DNA of 64,000 bases, from the NCBI GenBank assembly GCA_019614645.1, contig JABWDB010000049.1:1860001-1924000 (forward strand), read 5' to 3'. This document shows positions 11,061 to 20,245 of the stretch, in pieces; the stretch's first letter is position 1; each line of letters opens with the position of its first letter. The position numbers and the translations under genes were made by a program. The DNA comes from Stratiolaelaps scimitus. Lineage: Eukaryota; Arthropoda; Arachnida; Mesostigmata; Laelapidae. The notes under the pieces are model-generated. The model made no database searches. It was given only the letters and a program-made list of their open reading frames with translations, and was not told the DNA's origin.

Positions 11061-12040
11061 CATCTTGCTACTAGTTTTATTTTTTAATTTTCTTAGCTAA
11101 CCATCAGCTGACGTCCCATCGTAGGCCTCGGCACCTCTGAGCCGCGTTATACTAACTTTTACCATTACCAGCAGTATTATAGCTGTAGTAAAAATTCTTC
11201 CGCCGGCCGTCACAACTAAACACGTCCAGTCATAACGGTGTCTTCATATCAAGCGGCGGCATTATCACACCTTACACATCTTATCATGAACAGCAACAAC
11301 AACATGCGATGCACTCTAGGTGAAAGCCAATAGTAAAAACTGACAGCACTATATGGATCTATATATATATATATACGGGGAAGGCGGAGGCAACAAAGTA
11401 TCGTAGTGACCACTTTAAAAGTAGAAAGAGGTACTAACTTGATCAGCACATACGTACTGTACACACAGACGGACAACAGTGCCAACGACCATTCTAACAG
11501 TAAATCCCAGTGAAGGAACAAGGGATTAACAAACAGACCATAGTCGTCGTCATCGTCATTTTACCGTTGGCTCGATTCTATATCGATGTCGATATCGAGC
11601 CTTACTACTTAAAATAATTAAAATTTAACACCATGTTGGATAAAATGATACCACCACCCACTACTGTATTGTAGTTGTTTTGGGCTCTGTTACGCACGTG
11701 ACCGTGTAGATACGCAAGCTGGCAGGCGACAACATCGGCCGTGGCACCTCGAAGGCGGCACAGAGGTAGTAGATTGGTAGGAGGATATTAGAGATAGGCA
11801 GTCATCTCATCTATCCTTCCTGTATCTCCTGTGTGATGTTCGTGTGTGATGCTCCGTCCCCGGCCGCTTTCCCGCCGTTTACCGCCATTCGGGCGTCCGG
11901 GTCCGCTTAGCCCACTCTGCGTTGTTCGTGTAGTCGCTCAGAAAGAAATAGCTATCCAGCTAGTCCTGTCTAGGCAGGCAAGCAACTACTTCTACTACTA
12001 CCACTACTACTGGTAGTACTAAGCTATATTACACTCTACT
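11061..12040. other. Non-coding stretch with an imperfect hairpin at 11569-11601
   Basis: No supported gene. An imperfect stem (GGCTCGA with TCGAGCC outside, ATATCGA with TCGATAT inside, and a bulge) lies at 11569-11601. A short TA array lies near 11360-11374. From about 11700 the base composition becomes GC-richer, possibly the 5' flank or UTR of the candidate exon at 12041. Confidence 0.35.
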
Positions 12041-12088
12041 ATGGTCGCCTTCGCTGCCGCTGCGGCCACCGCCGTTAGACGAGTCAAG
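12041..12088 (+). CDS. Candidate first coding exon, 16 codons then a splice donor
   Basis: The ATG at 12041 has A at -3 and G at +4, a strong animal initiation context. It opens exactly 16 codons (MVAFAAAAATAVRRVK) ending at CAAG|GTGAGC, a strong donor-like site with the intron starting at 12089. The encoded segment is an Ala-rich hydrophobic stretch followed by Arg-Arg-Val-Lys, and could begin a signal or mitochondrial targeting sequence. The preceding 300 nt are GC-rich. The opposite strand has a competing 130-residue Pro/Ser-rich frame over 12029-12421 that I do not favour. No downstream exon was identified. Confidence 0.2.
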
Positions 12089-13190
12089 GTGAGCGAGCTT
12101 TACGGAGGCTGCGGTGAACGCGCGATGAGGCGGGCAATTGAATCGCTTCTCCGTCATGGTCAGTTTGTTGTCGACGACGACGACGGTCAGCCACTCAGGG
12201 TGTGGCGGCGACTGTCGGCCCAACTGTGCTGCTGCTACTGCTACTGCTGTTGGTGGCAGTGGCGGCGGCGGCGGCGGCGGCGGTGGTGACGACGACGACA
12301 TTGCAAGAGGTGGGAACGGACGAAGGAACGAAGCAAGGAACTCTTTACGAGCGTCGCTAGATGAACCGTCACCGCTTGTTCGTCCTTGTCGGTTTATTTG
12401 GCGCGAAACGATTCTCGTCAAGATCCTGTCACAGTGACACTAAACGTCTGTTGGCGGCGGCGGCAGCGACTGCTGCTGCTGCCGCCGCCGCCACTGCTTT
12501 GCCTATGAAAATAATAGAGCGAAAATGAGCGCTGTGATACACACACACGCACGCATGTATGGGTGTGTGGGGACCGAGTTGTAAGAGTTGCGCATTTGGA
12601 CTGGCTGTCATTAATGACTGTTGTTGTTGTTGATGCGGCCTATTGAACCCTCTGAATGATCCAGGGCAATAAACGCTCCTGGATTGAACACCGCGGATGC
12701 GGGTAAACGTAACACAGAAAATAACGTCATATAATATATGCATATATAATAATTATGATCGATTTCAGGGTGCGCTTATAATTAATTATCCTTGTTTGTG
12801 ACATTGTTACAGGTGCGTGTTGTGGCGGGATGCTGTCTGCTGCGACATCTAACGATGTCCTCCTGTGTGCTAAACTATCCCTCTGTAGCCCGACCGCATG
12901 TGATTTTGTAATCTGGCTTCGTGAGTCCTCCTGCTTTACTGCCGTAGCTGCTGATGCTGTTGCCGAAGCAGTAGCAGCACTAGTGTTAATGTAGTCACAT
13001 TTTTCTCCCACGGAACGAAGTAGTAATCCTGGCCGTCTCGCATCAAGCAGGTTTCCTTGTCGTCATAACACTGATACGGTATGTATAGCATGCTGACAGT
13101 CCAACTATCGCAATTCGTGTCCGTTTATCTGGCTATAGAATTTAATAAGCCCATGCAGGCTTCTTCTCCATGTTCTGCTAGAGCTTGCTG
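12089..13190. other. Triplet-repeat-rich non-coding stretch
   Basis: GGC runs (near 12263-12286) and CTG/GCC runs (near 12452-12495) keep several frames open on both strands. CA repeats lie near 12540-12560. No frame stands out. This would be intron if the exon at 12041 is real. Confidence 0.35.
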
Positions 13191-13238
13191 TATAAAGACG
13201 TCCTACGAGCGGCGTAAGCGAACGACTCAGTCAGTCAG
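13191..13238 (+). promoter_or_regulatory. Candidate core promoter: TATAAA plus tandem TCAG initiator
   Basis: TATAAA lies at 13191-13196. An overlapping TCAGTCAGTCAG lies at 13227-13238, and TCAGT is the preferred arthropod initiator. The interval from the TATA T to the first Inr A is 38 nt, a little longer than usual. The ATG of a candidate exon with a downstream donor follows at 13254, giving a leader of roughly 15-25 nt. Confidence 0.3.
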
Positions 13239-13253
13239 CCGTCTTTCATCGTC

Positions 13254-13334
13254 ATGCCATTTATTCATCCATCGCTTGGAAGGGGCTGTCGGATCCGTTT
13301 CACCCGTTTCGTTTCGACAGTGGCAGCGTCGACG
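13254..13334 (+). CDS. Candidate first coding exon, 27 codons then a splice donor
   Basis: An ATG at 13254 (G at -3) opens exactly 27 codons ending at ACG|GTGAGC, with the putative intron from 13335. The peptide is basic, starting MPFIHPSLGRGCRIRF and ending STVAAST. TATA box, initiator, ATG and donor follow in the right order over 144 nt, the most coherent gene-start signal in the window. It conflicts with a minus-strand frame (13300-13590), and only one of the two is likely to be coding. No family is recognised. Confidence 0.25.
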
Positions 13335-13590
13335 GTGAGCGCTGATAGTGGCTCATTGAGTTTGCTTGTGATTTATCCTCCTCCTCCTCCTCCGCCGCCG
13401 CCGGCGATGACGGTACCGAGCTACAATGGTATTCGAAGGATCCTGTCGCCGCACTCCCGTTGCCTTGGCCACACGGCTTTGGGCCAACTTTTGAGCGGGA
13501 GGGACAATTGAACGTTGTCCGTTCGTGGTCCGCCAACAAACCACCGATGACAGAGGCATCGTTACGTTTGCTTCTACTAGAAGCAGCCAT
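13300..13590 (-). CDS. Alternative minus-strand ORF, 96 aa, hypothetical
   Basis: On the minus strand an ATG at 13588-13590 lies in GAACATGG, a very good initiation context, and opens a frame of about 96 residues to a TGA ending at 13300. The product is hydrophilic, Ser-rich in the middle, with Ala-Ala-Ala and Glu5 runs near residues 68-76 and a basic C-terminus. The frame is also open upstream to 13854. It overlaps the plus-strand candidate at 13254-13334. The Glu and Ala runs come from CTC and CCG triplets, so part of its length is repeat-driven. Confidence 0.18.
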   Translation of the reverse strand: MAASSRSKRNDASVIGGLLADHERTTFNCPSRSKVGPKPCGQGNGSAATGSFEYHCSSVPSSPAAAEEEEEDKSQANSMSHYQRSPSTLPLSKRNG

Positions 13591-14343
13591 GTTCATACGT
13601 TGACACATATACGTAGGTATCGACGCATGCGTCGATACGCCATTTTCATTTTCGATACTGGCGATCTTTGCTACTGCTGCTGTTGCGGATTTAGCCAGCG
13701 GTCGATTGGGCGCTAGACTAAATTGAATCAGACATTGCACAGCGGTTGTCATAGATGAATGACTCCGTATGCTTTCCAGCCTCCTCGTAATGTTGTGGGT
13801 AAACACAAATGTGCAACAGTACCAACCACAACAACAGGAGTATAGTAGCAACAACAGCTGCCACCTACCGCTGCTGCAAATACTATAATAATAATAATTC
13901 TCTCCAACTATTCATTATTGTAAACGGCTTCTATTATTTGCCTGAAGAACAAGTGGTTGCTTGAAGCTACCCATAACTAGGTTTCAAAAGAAGATTTCTT
14001 TGTATTCTATGTAAAGTACTTCCACACGTTGTTCAGCATGCAACCGACAACCAGCGTTGTTCATTTCCTCGTTATCATGTCACGGCGACAACAATGCTGA
14101 TCAGCAAATGCAAAATAGATGATCCCTCATATCAGGGAAATAGCAGCCATCTCTGATGATGATGATAATTATTCTTATTATTATTATTATAATATAGACT
14201 GACTTACAAAAATTATAACTCCATTGCCGTTGACAACATGGGAACGATCTGCGCTTCATGTTTGACTCGGCCGAAGGTTCTTCGACATAAATAGTATTGC
14301 TCTAGCTGGCGTAGGCTGTGCGGTTGTGATCGTCTGTTAACAG

Positions 14344-14593
14344 GAGGAGGGTGGCGGCGGCGGCGGTGGCGGCAACAAAGCTGGCCAGATGTTGCCTTGT
14401 CTTATCCGATTTCATTTCACCGTTGGGTGTAACCTATCGCATTCGAAGGGATTCTTATACAAACGCTTTCGATAGCCTGTCCATATATGTGTACTTATAT
14501 TACGTTCCGCGTGATAGAGGCAGACGATGTCACATCTACCGTGATGATGCCATATCTATAAAGCACTTGTCAATCTTGTCCGCGCGATACTAA
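14344..14593 (+). CDS. Candidate terminal exon, about 82 codons
   Basis: An acceptor-like TCGTCTGTTAACAG ends at 14343. From 14344 one frame stays open to a TAA at 14591-14593. After a GGC-repeat start (Val/Ala-rich), the rest is free of simple repeats and looks protein-like, including ISPLGVTYRIRRDSYTNAFD and YVPRDRGRRCHIYRDDA. There is no in-frame ATG at the start, so it would have to be an internal or last exon. No domain is recognised, and the polypyrimidine tract is only moderate. Confidence 0.2.
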
Positions 14594-14639
14594 TGTTAGC
14601 CGATCGTTGTTCGCCACTCGTTAGCTGTCGAAAATCAAT

Positions 14640-14713
14640 CTTGTTGTTGTTGTTGCTGTTGTCGTTGTTGTTGTTGTTGCTGTTGTCGTTGTTGTTGTCG
14701 TCGCTGTTGTTGT
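14640..14713. repeat. TTG/CTG triplet repeat, about 74 bp
   Basis: Imperfect TTG array with interspersed CTG and TCG units. It encodes poly-Leu on the plus strand and poly-Gln/Asn on the minus strand depending on frame, so it inflates ORF length on both strands. Confidence 0.9.
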
Positions 14714-17620
14714 CATTCACCTCCAAGGAGGATACTGCAAATGGGGGGGCGAGGGCGGGGGGAGGAGGTGGGGTTGTCGGATGGGGAATGTCGAAAAAAT
14801 TTCGTATGCAATCAGAGCAGCGAGTGAGCTATTTGTGTGGCCTTACTTCGTATTCACATCGCGGTCACTCGCAGTTCGCTGTTCGATCCGATGGGGGAAC
14901 TCACTTCTACATGCCACTACTAGATCTGTAGCACTTCTACAACAAAGCCGTATAACAAAGCGGCCGCGGCAGCGGCACCCAGCAAACCCGCACGCAGCGG
15001 ACGAAGATTAGCGAACCCAAAAATCTATGGAGCGCAACCGTTCAATGAGCCCCATCGCCGGCCCAGCGGCGAAGCGGCGCTGCAGCGGTTGTGCGCGCTA
15101 CCCGGTGCGTACAAGAACACCTCACTAGCAGCCGCCGCCGCCGCTGCCGTCATCATCATCATCATCATCGTCAGTCCGGCGCGGCTGGTGCGTCCGACGG
15201 CCTGCCTAGAGCGTGTACTGCGCTGACTAAATAGAACAGCAAGAGCCGCACTAAATTTCTTGCATGTGTGTGTGCGTGGCAGCCAAGGTTCACCTTCAGG
15301 CTGAGAAAAGATGACTGACTTATCGTTGCGCCTGTCTGTCTGTTAGAGCTCGGGCTAGCTACTACTACTACTACTAGTAACCGGCACGAGTGTCCCCACT
15401 GCCCCGCGCTGCCAGAACGCTGCTGCCGTATGATTAGACGAAATATAGAAGTTGTTGTACTTGTAGTAGTAGTAGTAATGATGATGGTGGTGGTCGCAGT
15501 GGCTGTGGTGAGTCGTCTTAGTTCTCAGCCTTCGCCATTGCGGCGACATCAGCGGCGGCGACGGCGCCGACGACGAACTTTCTTGCTGCTGCTGCTGCTG
15601 CAGCACAAGGGTGAACCAAGCAACGTCGGACGAGAGGACGGGCGGGCGGGCGGCCGGTCGGATGGGGAACGAACGAGCCGACGAAGCAACGAATAAACGC
15701 CAGTTCTGCTGCTGCTGTTGCTTTCAGTGGCGACCGTCCAGCGGCGCCGTCGGCCGCTGATAGTCACAACTCGGACTGCTGCTTCTGCAGCCATTCGACC
15801 GCCGCTGATCGACCGGTTCTTTGCTTCACCAACCCAACAAAAGAACCACCTCCGGGATCAGCGAAGCGGCTGCGGCGGTGGCGGCGGCATCACGGCGACT
15901 GTTGCTTCTGCTGCTCCCCGAACGATGAACGGCAGTCGCCGCCGCCGCCGCCGTCGTAGCAACAGCCACAATCACGACGATTGCCATAGAGCAATCACTT
16001 CACCGAGCAGCAGCAGCAGCAATCACTCTACCACCGCGACTACGAACCATGATCGGCAGCACTAGTGTGCTGCACTGATCACAACAGCGGCGGCATCTGC
16101 GACCGCGCCAAGGACCAGCGAGAAAAGTTCACTTCGTCGACAAACCCTCTGAACGCGCAGAGGAAAAGAACAGACATTGCAAAAAGGAGAGGAGACCAAC
16201 GCGAGCCAATAATGAATAATAGAATAAATAGGCAATAATAAGAAATACTATAAAATAAGTGTAAAATGAAGTGCATCCATTGAAAACGTTATCAGCACAA
16301 ATCATATAAATTATAATCCGCTTTCCCATCAATTAGCTTTGTTAGCTTGTCATCGTTACCAGCAGCAACAGCAGCAGTGTACAAGGGGGCGTTCCTTTTT
16401 TTGTCACCGGAGTTACGACGAACGGCGGCAACCGTAACCGCACCTTCGGTTGCATTTACTTACCGATTACTATTGTATAGTAGCTGCTGGATGCAGATGT
16501 TGTTGATGATGTGATTAGTTTCGCTTTACCGCTACTCGGTAGCACCGCAAACGTTCAGAGAAACGTCATCGCCACCACTTCCATCATCACGATCACCAAC
16601 AGCCACCAGTGCTACTATTAGTTGTAGTAGTAGTAGTAGTAGCTATGTTACTATTACGCGCCGAGTAACAAGAAAAACAGAACGGACGATGACCACCACT
16701 GTTTCTTCTGTTGTATATGCGAGTCAACAATTTTTACTGCCATAATTATTACTGCCGTTTTTATAATAATAATAATAATAATAAATATAGTCACTGACTG
16801 CGGCGCTGCCATTTTCTCGCTACAGCTGCAGCCGCTGGACCAGCAGCAGCAGCAGCAGCACCAGCACCACCACCCTAACTATTTGGATAGCGACAACAAC
16901 ACGAATCAGCAGCAGTAGAAGCAGCATCGAGAAATGTGGTCAGCTACTAAGGGCAAATATGTAGCGTAAATGGGCAACACTTCCTGATGATTAGGCTTCA
17001 CGGCAAAATGATAGGATTTGCTAACGAGCTAGAAGAGGCGTGATCGCTTAGCTTGATAGCCGCTTGTTTTTTTGTTTATTTGTTATGGCTCACGGGTGGG
17101 CCACTTTTTTCATGAATATCTTTTATTACATCGACGATTATCTCAATACAGTATTACTATTATCATACGAAGGCGAGCAGGTCTCGTCAGCTTCCTCCCT
17201 TGTTGTTAGCCTAACTTCAATCCCAGTATCCAATGTGTGGGTGTGCCTTCATCCATGGGACTACATCTACCTCTGCCTATAGATGGTCTATTCAATGCAC
17301 AGGCCATGCCCAAATAAATACCACCCCAAGGTGTTTGGCACTTTCTTGTTTTGTTTAGATATTCCGCTCCGTGCGTGTCCCTCGAGTCTCGAGATGATGC
17401 TTGCTCTGGACGAATGCATGTCCTTACGTGCGTGAATGTATTGATGGGTCGATCTATTTGCTGTACGTCAATGCCTGCGCCTCGCCAACCTCTGGATCTG
17501 TCCAAGACGATTTGTATATATGTACAATTGTGTGTGTGTGTATATATTTTTTTGTTCGTTTATTTGTTGGTTTCTAATGCGGTTTGTCCTCGTGCCTCGT
17601 CATCTTCGTTTCTGGTAGAA

Positions 17621-17664
17621 GATTGCGGCTCCCATCCTATCCTTGTAGGGTGGGAGCCGCAATC
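17621..17664. repeat. GC-rich 18-bp perfect hairpin, 8-nt loop
   Basis: Arms 17621-17638 and 17647-17664 pair over 18 bp with a single G-T wobble around an 8-nt loop. The arm starts GATTGCGGCTCCCAT. The stem is too short for a typical animal miRNA precursor unless flanking bases extend it, which I do not see. It may be a small foldback relic or a structured RNA element. Confidence 0.75.
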
Positions 17665-17936
17665 AATCTATGGTTGCCGTTGATTTGTCGACGGCCGCTG
17701 TGTGTGTGTATGTGGTGAAACAAGGTGCAACTAACAGTAGCCGGCAACGACAACCTGTGTTGCTGCCTGCCGCTAGATGGTGTGATGTGATGCGATCAAC
17801 ACTACAGCACAGCCCAGTGATTCGACTGTTACAATCTACATCATCACTATTGGGGCAGGCAGCGCCATCCATCGGCAAAGGCACCAGAGGCGGCGGGCAA
17901 AGCGGTGAACACCCGATGATGGCCAACCCAACTGCG

Positions 17937-17956
17937 CATATATATATATATATATA
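17937..17956. repeat. TA dinucleotide array, 20 bp
   Basis: Perfect TA run directly upstream of the candidate ORF at 18033. Confidence 0.9.
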
Positions 17957-18032
17957 AGTCCTATTCGTAGCAGTGGTTGGCAAAGCTATCAAAGTCCTTC
18001 TCCACAGCCGCCCTTTAAAATCAAAATACTAC

Positions 18033-18479
18033 ATGAACAACAGGGATCGCAGCAACAACGCCAACAATAACAACAGCAGCAGCAGCAGACACAGAGCCAA
18101 GAGTTGTAGAAAAAGTCGAAGTAAAACGCCTTCGGCGCAGGCTGATGTCGAAAATGAAGAGGGCGAAGAAGAAGAAGACGAAGGGTGGGAAGGTGGTCGC
18201 TTATTGCTGACGATGGACGAACTAATGCCAATAGCAACAGCTTCACTGGCATCACCGTCACTGCTGGCGATAACAACAACAACAGCAACAGCAGCAGCAG
18301 CAGCAACAGCAACAACACGAACTACTGAAACGGAACGGCAACGATGGCGATCATTTCTACGGACGAATGAGACAGCCAGAGAATTCACAAATGGAAGAAA
18401 CAGCGGAAACGATACAACAGAGACAGATAAACAAAGACACGGTGACGACCGAGAGAGAATAGATATTTATAAAGTTTGA
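18033..18479 (+). CDS. Candidate ORF, 148 aa, low-complexity hydrophilic protein
   Basis: From the first ATG at 18033 (weak context) the frame runs 148 codons to TGA. The layout is an Asn/Ser-rich start, a basic segment (RHRAKSCRKSRSKTP), an acidic segment (ENEEGEEEEDEGWEGG), a Thr/Ala-repeat segment from CAA/CAG triplets, and a charged C-terminus rich in Arg, Glu, Thr and Asn. Alternating basic and acidic patches are common in disordered arthropod nuclear proteins, but no domain is recognised. The opposite strand is also open over 18029-18388 because of the same triplets. The C-terminal 45 residues have no simple repeat, which slightly favours this strand. Confidence 0.22.
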   Translation: MNNRDRSNNANNNNSSSSRHRAKSCRKSRSKTPSAQADVENEEGEEEEDEGWEGGRLLLTMDELMPIATASLASPSLLAITTTTATAAAAATATTRTTETERQRWRSFLRTNETAREFTNGRNSGNDTTETDKQRHGDDRERIDIYKV

Positions 18480-19956
18480 GCAGAGCTTTGTCGTTGTCGT
18501 AAGTCAGATCTAGGAGGAAGAAGTACCGCGATCATGCACTATTCGTATATAATAATAATAATAGCCAATTCTTGGATTTCCCTATTGTGTCATCATCAGC
18601 ATCATCATCGTCGAATGGTCGGGTACGGCTTAACGGGTTAGAACGACAAATGGACAGCTTTAATAGAGATCCTCGCGATACAGGCAACAATAGATACATG
18701 GGAATAAAACATAGCAATCTATATACAATATATATATATATATGTATATATATAAAAAAGAAAAAAAAAATATATATATATATATATAAATCAATATATA
18801 CATGTGTGTATGTGTGTGTAGGTAAGCAAGATTCGACGAGTTGTTAACGTAGATGAAGTGTTTGCACTGGTGGGTGTAACCATCCAACTTTAGTCACCCA
18901 CTAGTGTACAATAATAGCTCCAACGGGATCAGTTAATTGGGGGACGAACGACCTCAGCTCTTCTAAATCTCATTCCCGTCTCAAGAGGAACAGAGATGGA
19001 GAGCGAGGGAATCTTGATTCCTCTCCTCCTCCACCTCCTACCCCCCCCCCCACCCGCTCCTTCGTTACAGTGACGTTACTCTTCACGTTTTCGTCGTTAT
19101 TCGTCATCTTCTATCTTGTTCTTGATTCGTCGTCGTCGTCGTCGGGATCGTTCTCGCCTCCCTTCGTCTGTTCGTTTGCCGACTTCTCCTTTGGGCTTCT
19201 TGAACCACCACCGCCACCGCCACCACGACCGCCACCACAGATCCACGCGTTGACCAACAGCAGCAGCAGCAGTGGCCAACGAAACGCTTGTTCTTCTCCT
19301 TCGCCAGCAGACACCGACGGACCAATGCGAACGGTGGTGTTCCTGATGCACTATTGATACCACCGTTGTTGCTGCTGCTGCTGTTATGGTCGCTGCCGCA
19401 TTCATGCGCTGCTCCGCTTTTGCTGCAGCTAATTTCACCATTGCTGTTTCTGCCGCGTTTGCTGTCCAAGCTGTGCATGAGTGCTGCTGCTGCTGCTGCT
19501 GCTAGCGTTTGCTGACTCTCTGTCTCTCTCTCTCTCTCTTTTGCATTTATTTCCTTCGTCGTCGTGAAATGCGTCGTTCCTCCTCTGGACTCATTTCATC
19601 CCTTAAATTCGTCGTTGTCATCGTTCGTGTTCAGTCCCGCTCTCATCTTACTGTTCTCAGGGATCACCACTCGAGCAACAATAACAGCAGCAGCAGCAGC
19701 AGCAGCAGTGACATCATTCGTCAGCATGGACGCACACACACACGAGTTGCTGCAGCGACACCAGCTATCGTCACAGCCACGTCTACAGCATCAGCAGCAG
19801 CAGCAGCAGCGGCATCTTCCTTTCCGTTAGCCTCGTTACCGCTGCCACCACTCTGCTTCTCAATTCGTCTGGTGGCGATCGTCGTCGTTGTCGTTGTCGT
19901 CGTCGACAGGATCGCTTCAGCTTGCTCTCTTTCTTTTTGGTCTTTTGACGACTTAC
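18480..19956. other. Microsatellite-rich stretch on both strands
   Basis: TA-rich compound array at about 18720-18788, poly-C near 19046-19055, CTC/CGT/CCA triplets at 19030-19230, and CAG/CTG runs near 19255-19275, 19360-19383, 19483-19502 and 19684-19710. Plus-strand frames at 19070-19357 and 19509-20114 and minus-strand frames at 19097-19478 overlap each other. I could not choose among them. Confidence 0.35.
18720..18788. repeat. Compound TA/poly-A microsatellite
   Basis: TA arrays flank an A-rich AAAAAAGAAAAAAAAAA block, followed by a GT-rich tail to about 18821. Confidence 0.88.
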
Positions 19957-20245
19957 GAGATGAAGTCGACTTAGATCGTCGACACACAGAGGCATATAGT
20001 AAGCCGAAACCTATCGGGTACCCTGTGCTCTGCTGTTTGCTGCTGCTGCCGCCGTTGCCGTTGTTGTTGTTGCTGTTGTTGTTACCCAAGTCACTGGACG
20101 ACCGTTCCTCGTAACAGCAGTTTTGCTGTTGAAGATACGCTAGTGAAGACGGCCCGCCATTACGTTGCTGCTGCTGCTTTTGTTGGCGGCAACCGTGATG
20201 ATGATGATGACGATGATGATGATGATGGTCGGGCGCCGCTGCCAT
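19957..20245 (-). CDS. Candidate first coding exon: His/Gln/Asn/Ser-rich N-terminus
   Basis: On the minus strand an ATG at 20243-20245 (GCGATGG context, G at -3 and +4) opens about 96 codons that run into a donor-like TCTC|GTAAGT, with the intron starting at 19956. Features in order: a double poly-His block (residues 6-16), a Gln-rich block, SSLAYLQQQNCCYEERSSSD, an Asn/Gly/Ser block, then repeat-free STGYPIGFGLLYASVCRR. Homopolymer runs of this kind mark arthropod developmental regulators and RNA-binding proteins, but I cannot name the gene. The frame stays open to 20443 upstream and 19721 downstream, 240 codons in all and the longest in the window. A 201-codon plus-strand frame overlaps it, so triplet bias contributes. 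Confidence 0.32.

Larger units (their letters stand above)
14594..18032. other. Triplet-rich, then AT-rich non-coding stretch
   Basis: TTG repeats fill 14640-14713. GC-rich triplets continue to about 16060, with an 88-codon plus-strand Val-rich frame at 15430 and a 115-codon plus-strand Arg-rich frame at 15718 that both come from GTA/GTG and CGC repeats. AGC runs lie near 16846-16862. The rest is AT-rich. A stable hairpin at 17621-17664 and a TA array at 17937-17956 are listed separately. Confidence 0.35.

Noticed and set aside
12029..12421. 130-codon minus-strand Pro/Ser-rich ORF
   Set aside because: The poly-Pro comes from a GGC repeat. The plus strand has an ATG with a strong donor in the same place.
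19509..20114. 201-codon plus-strand ORF
   Set aside because: Mostly poly-Ser, Ala, Leu and Val from CAG/CTG/GTC triplets. The minus-strand frame over the same bases has a better start and a donor site.
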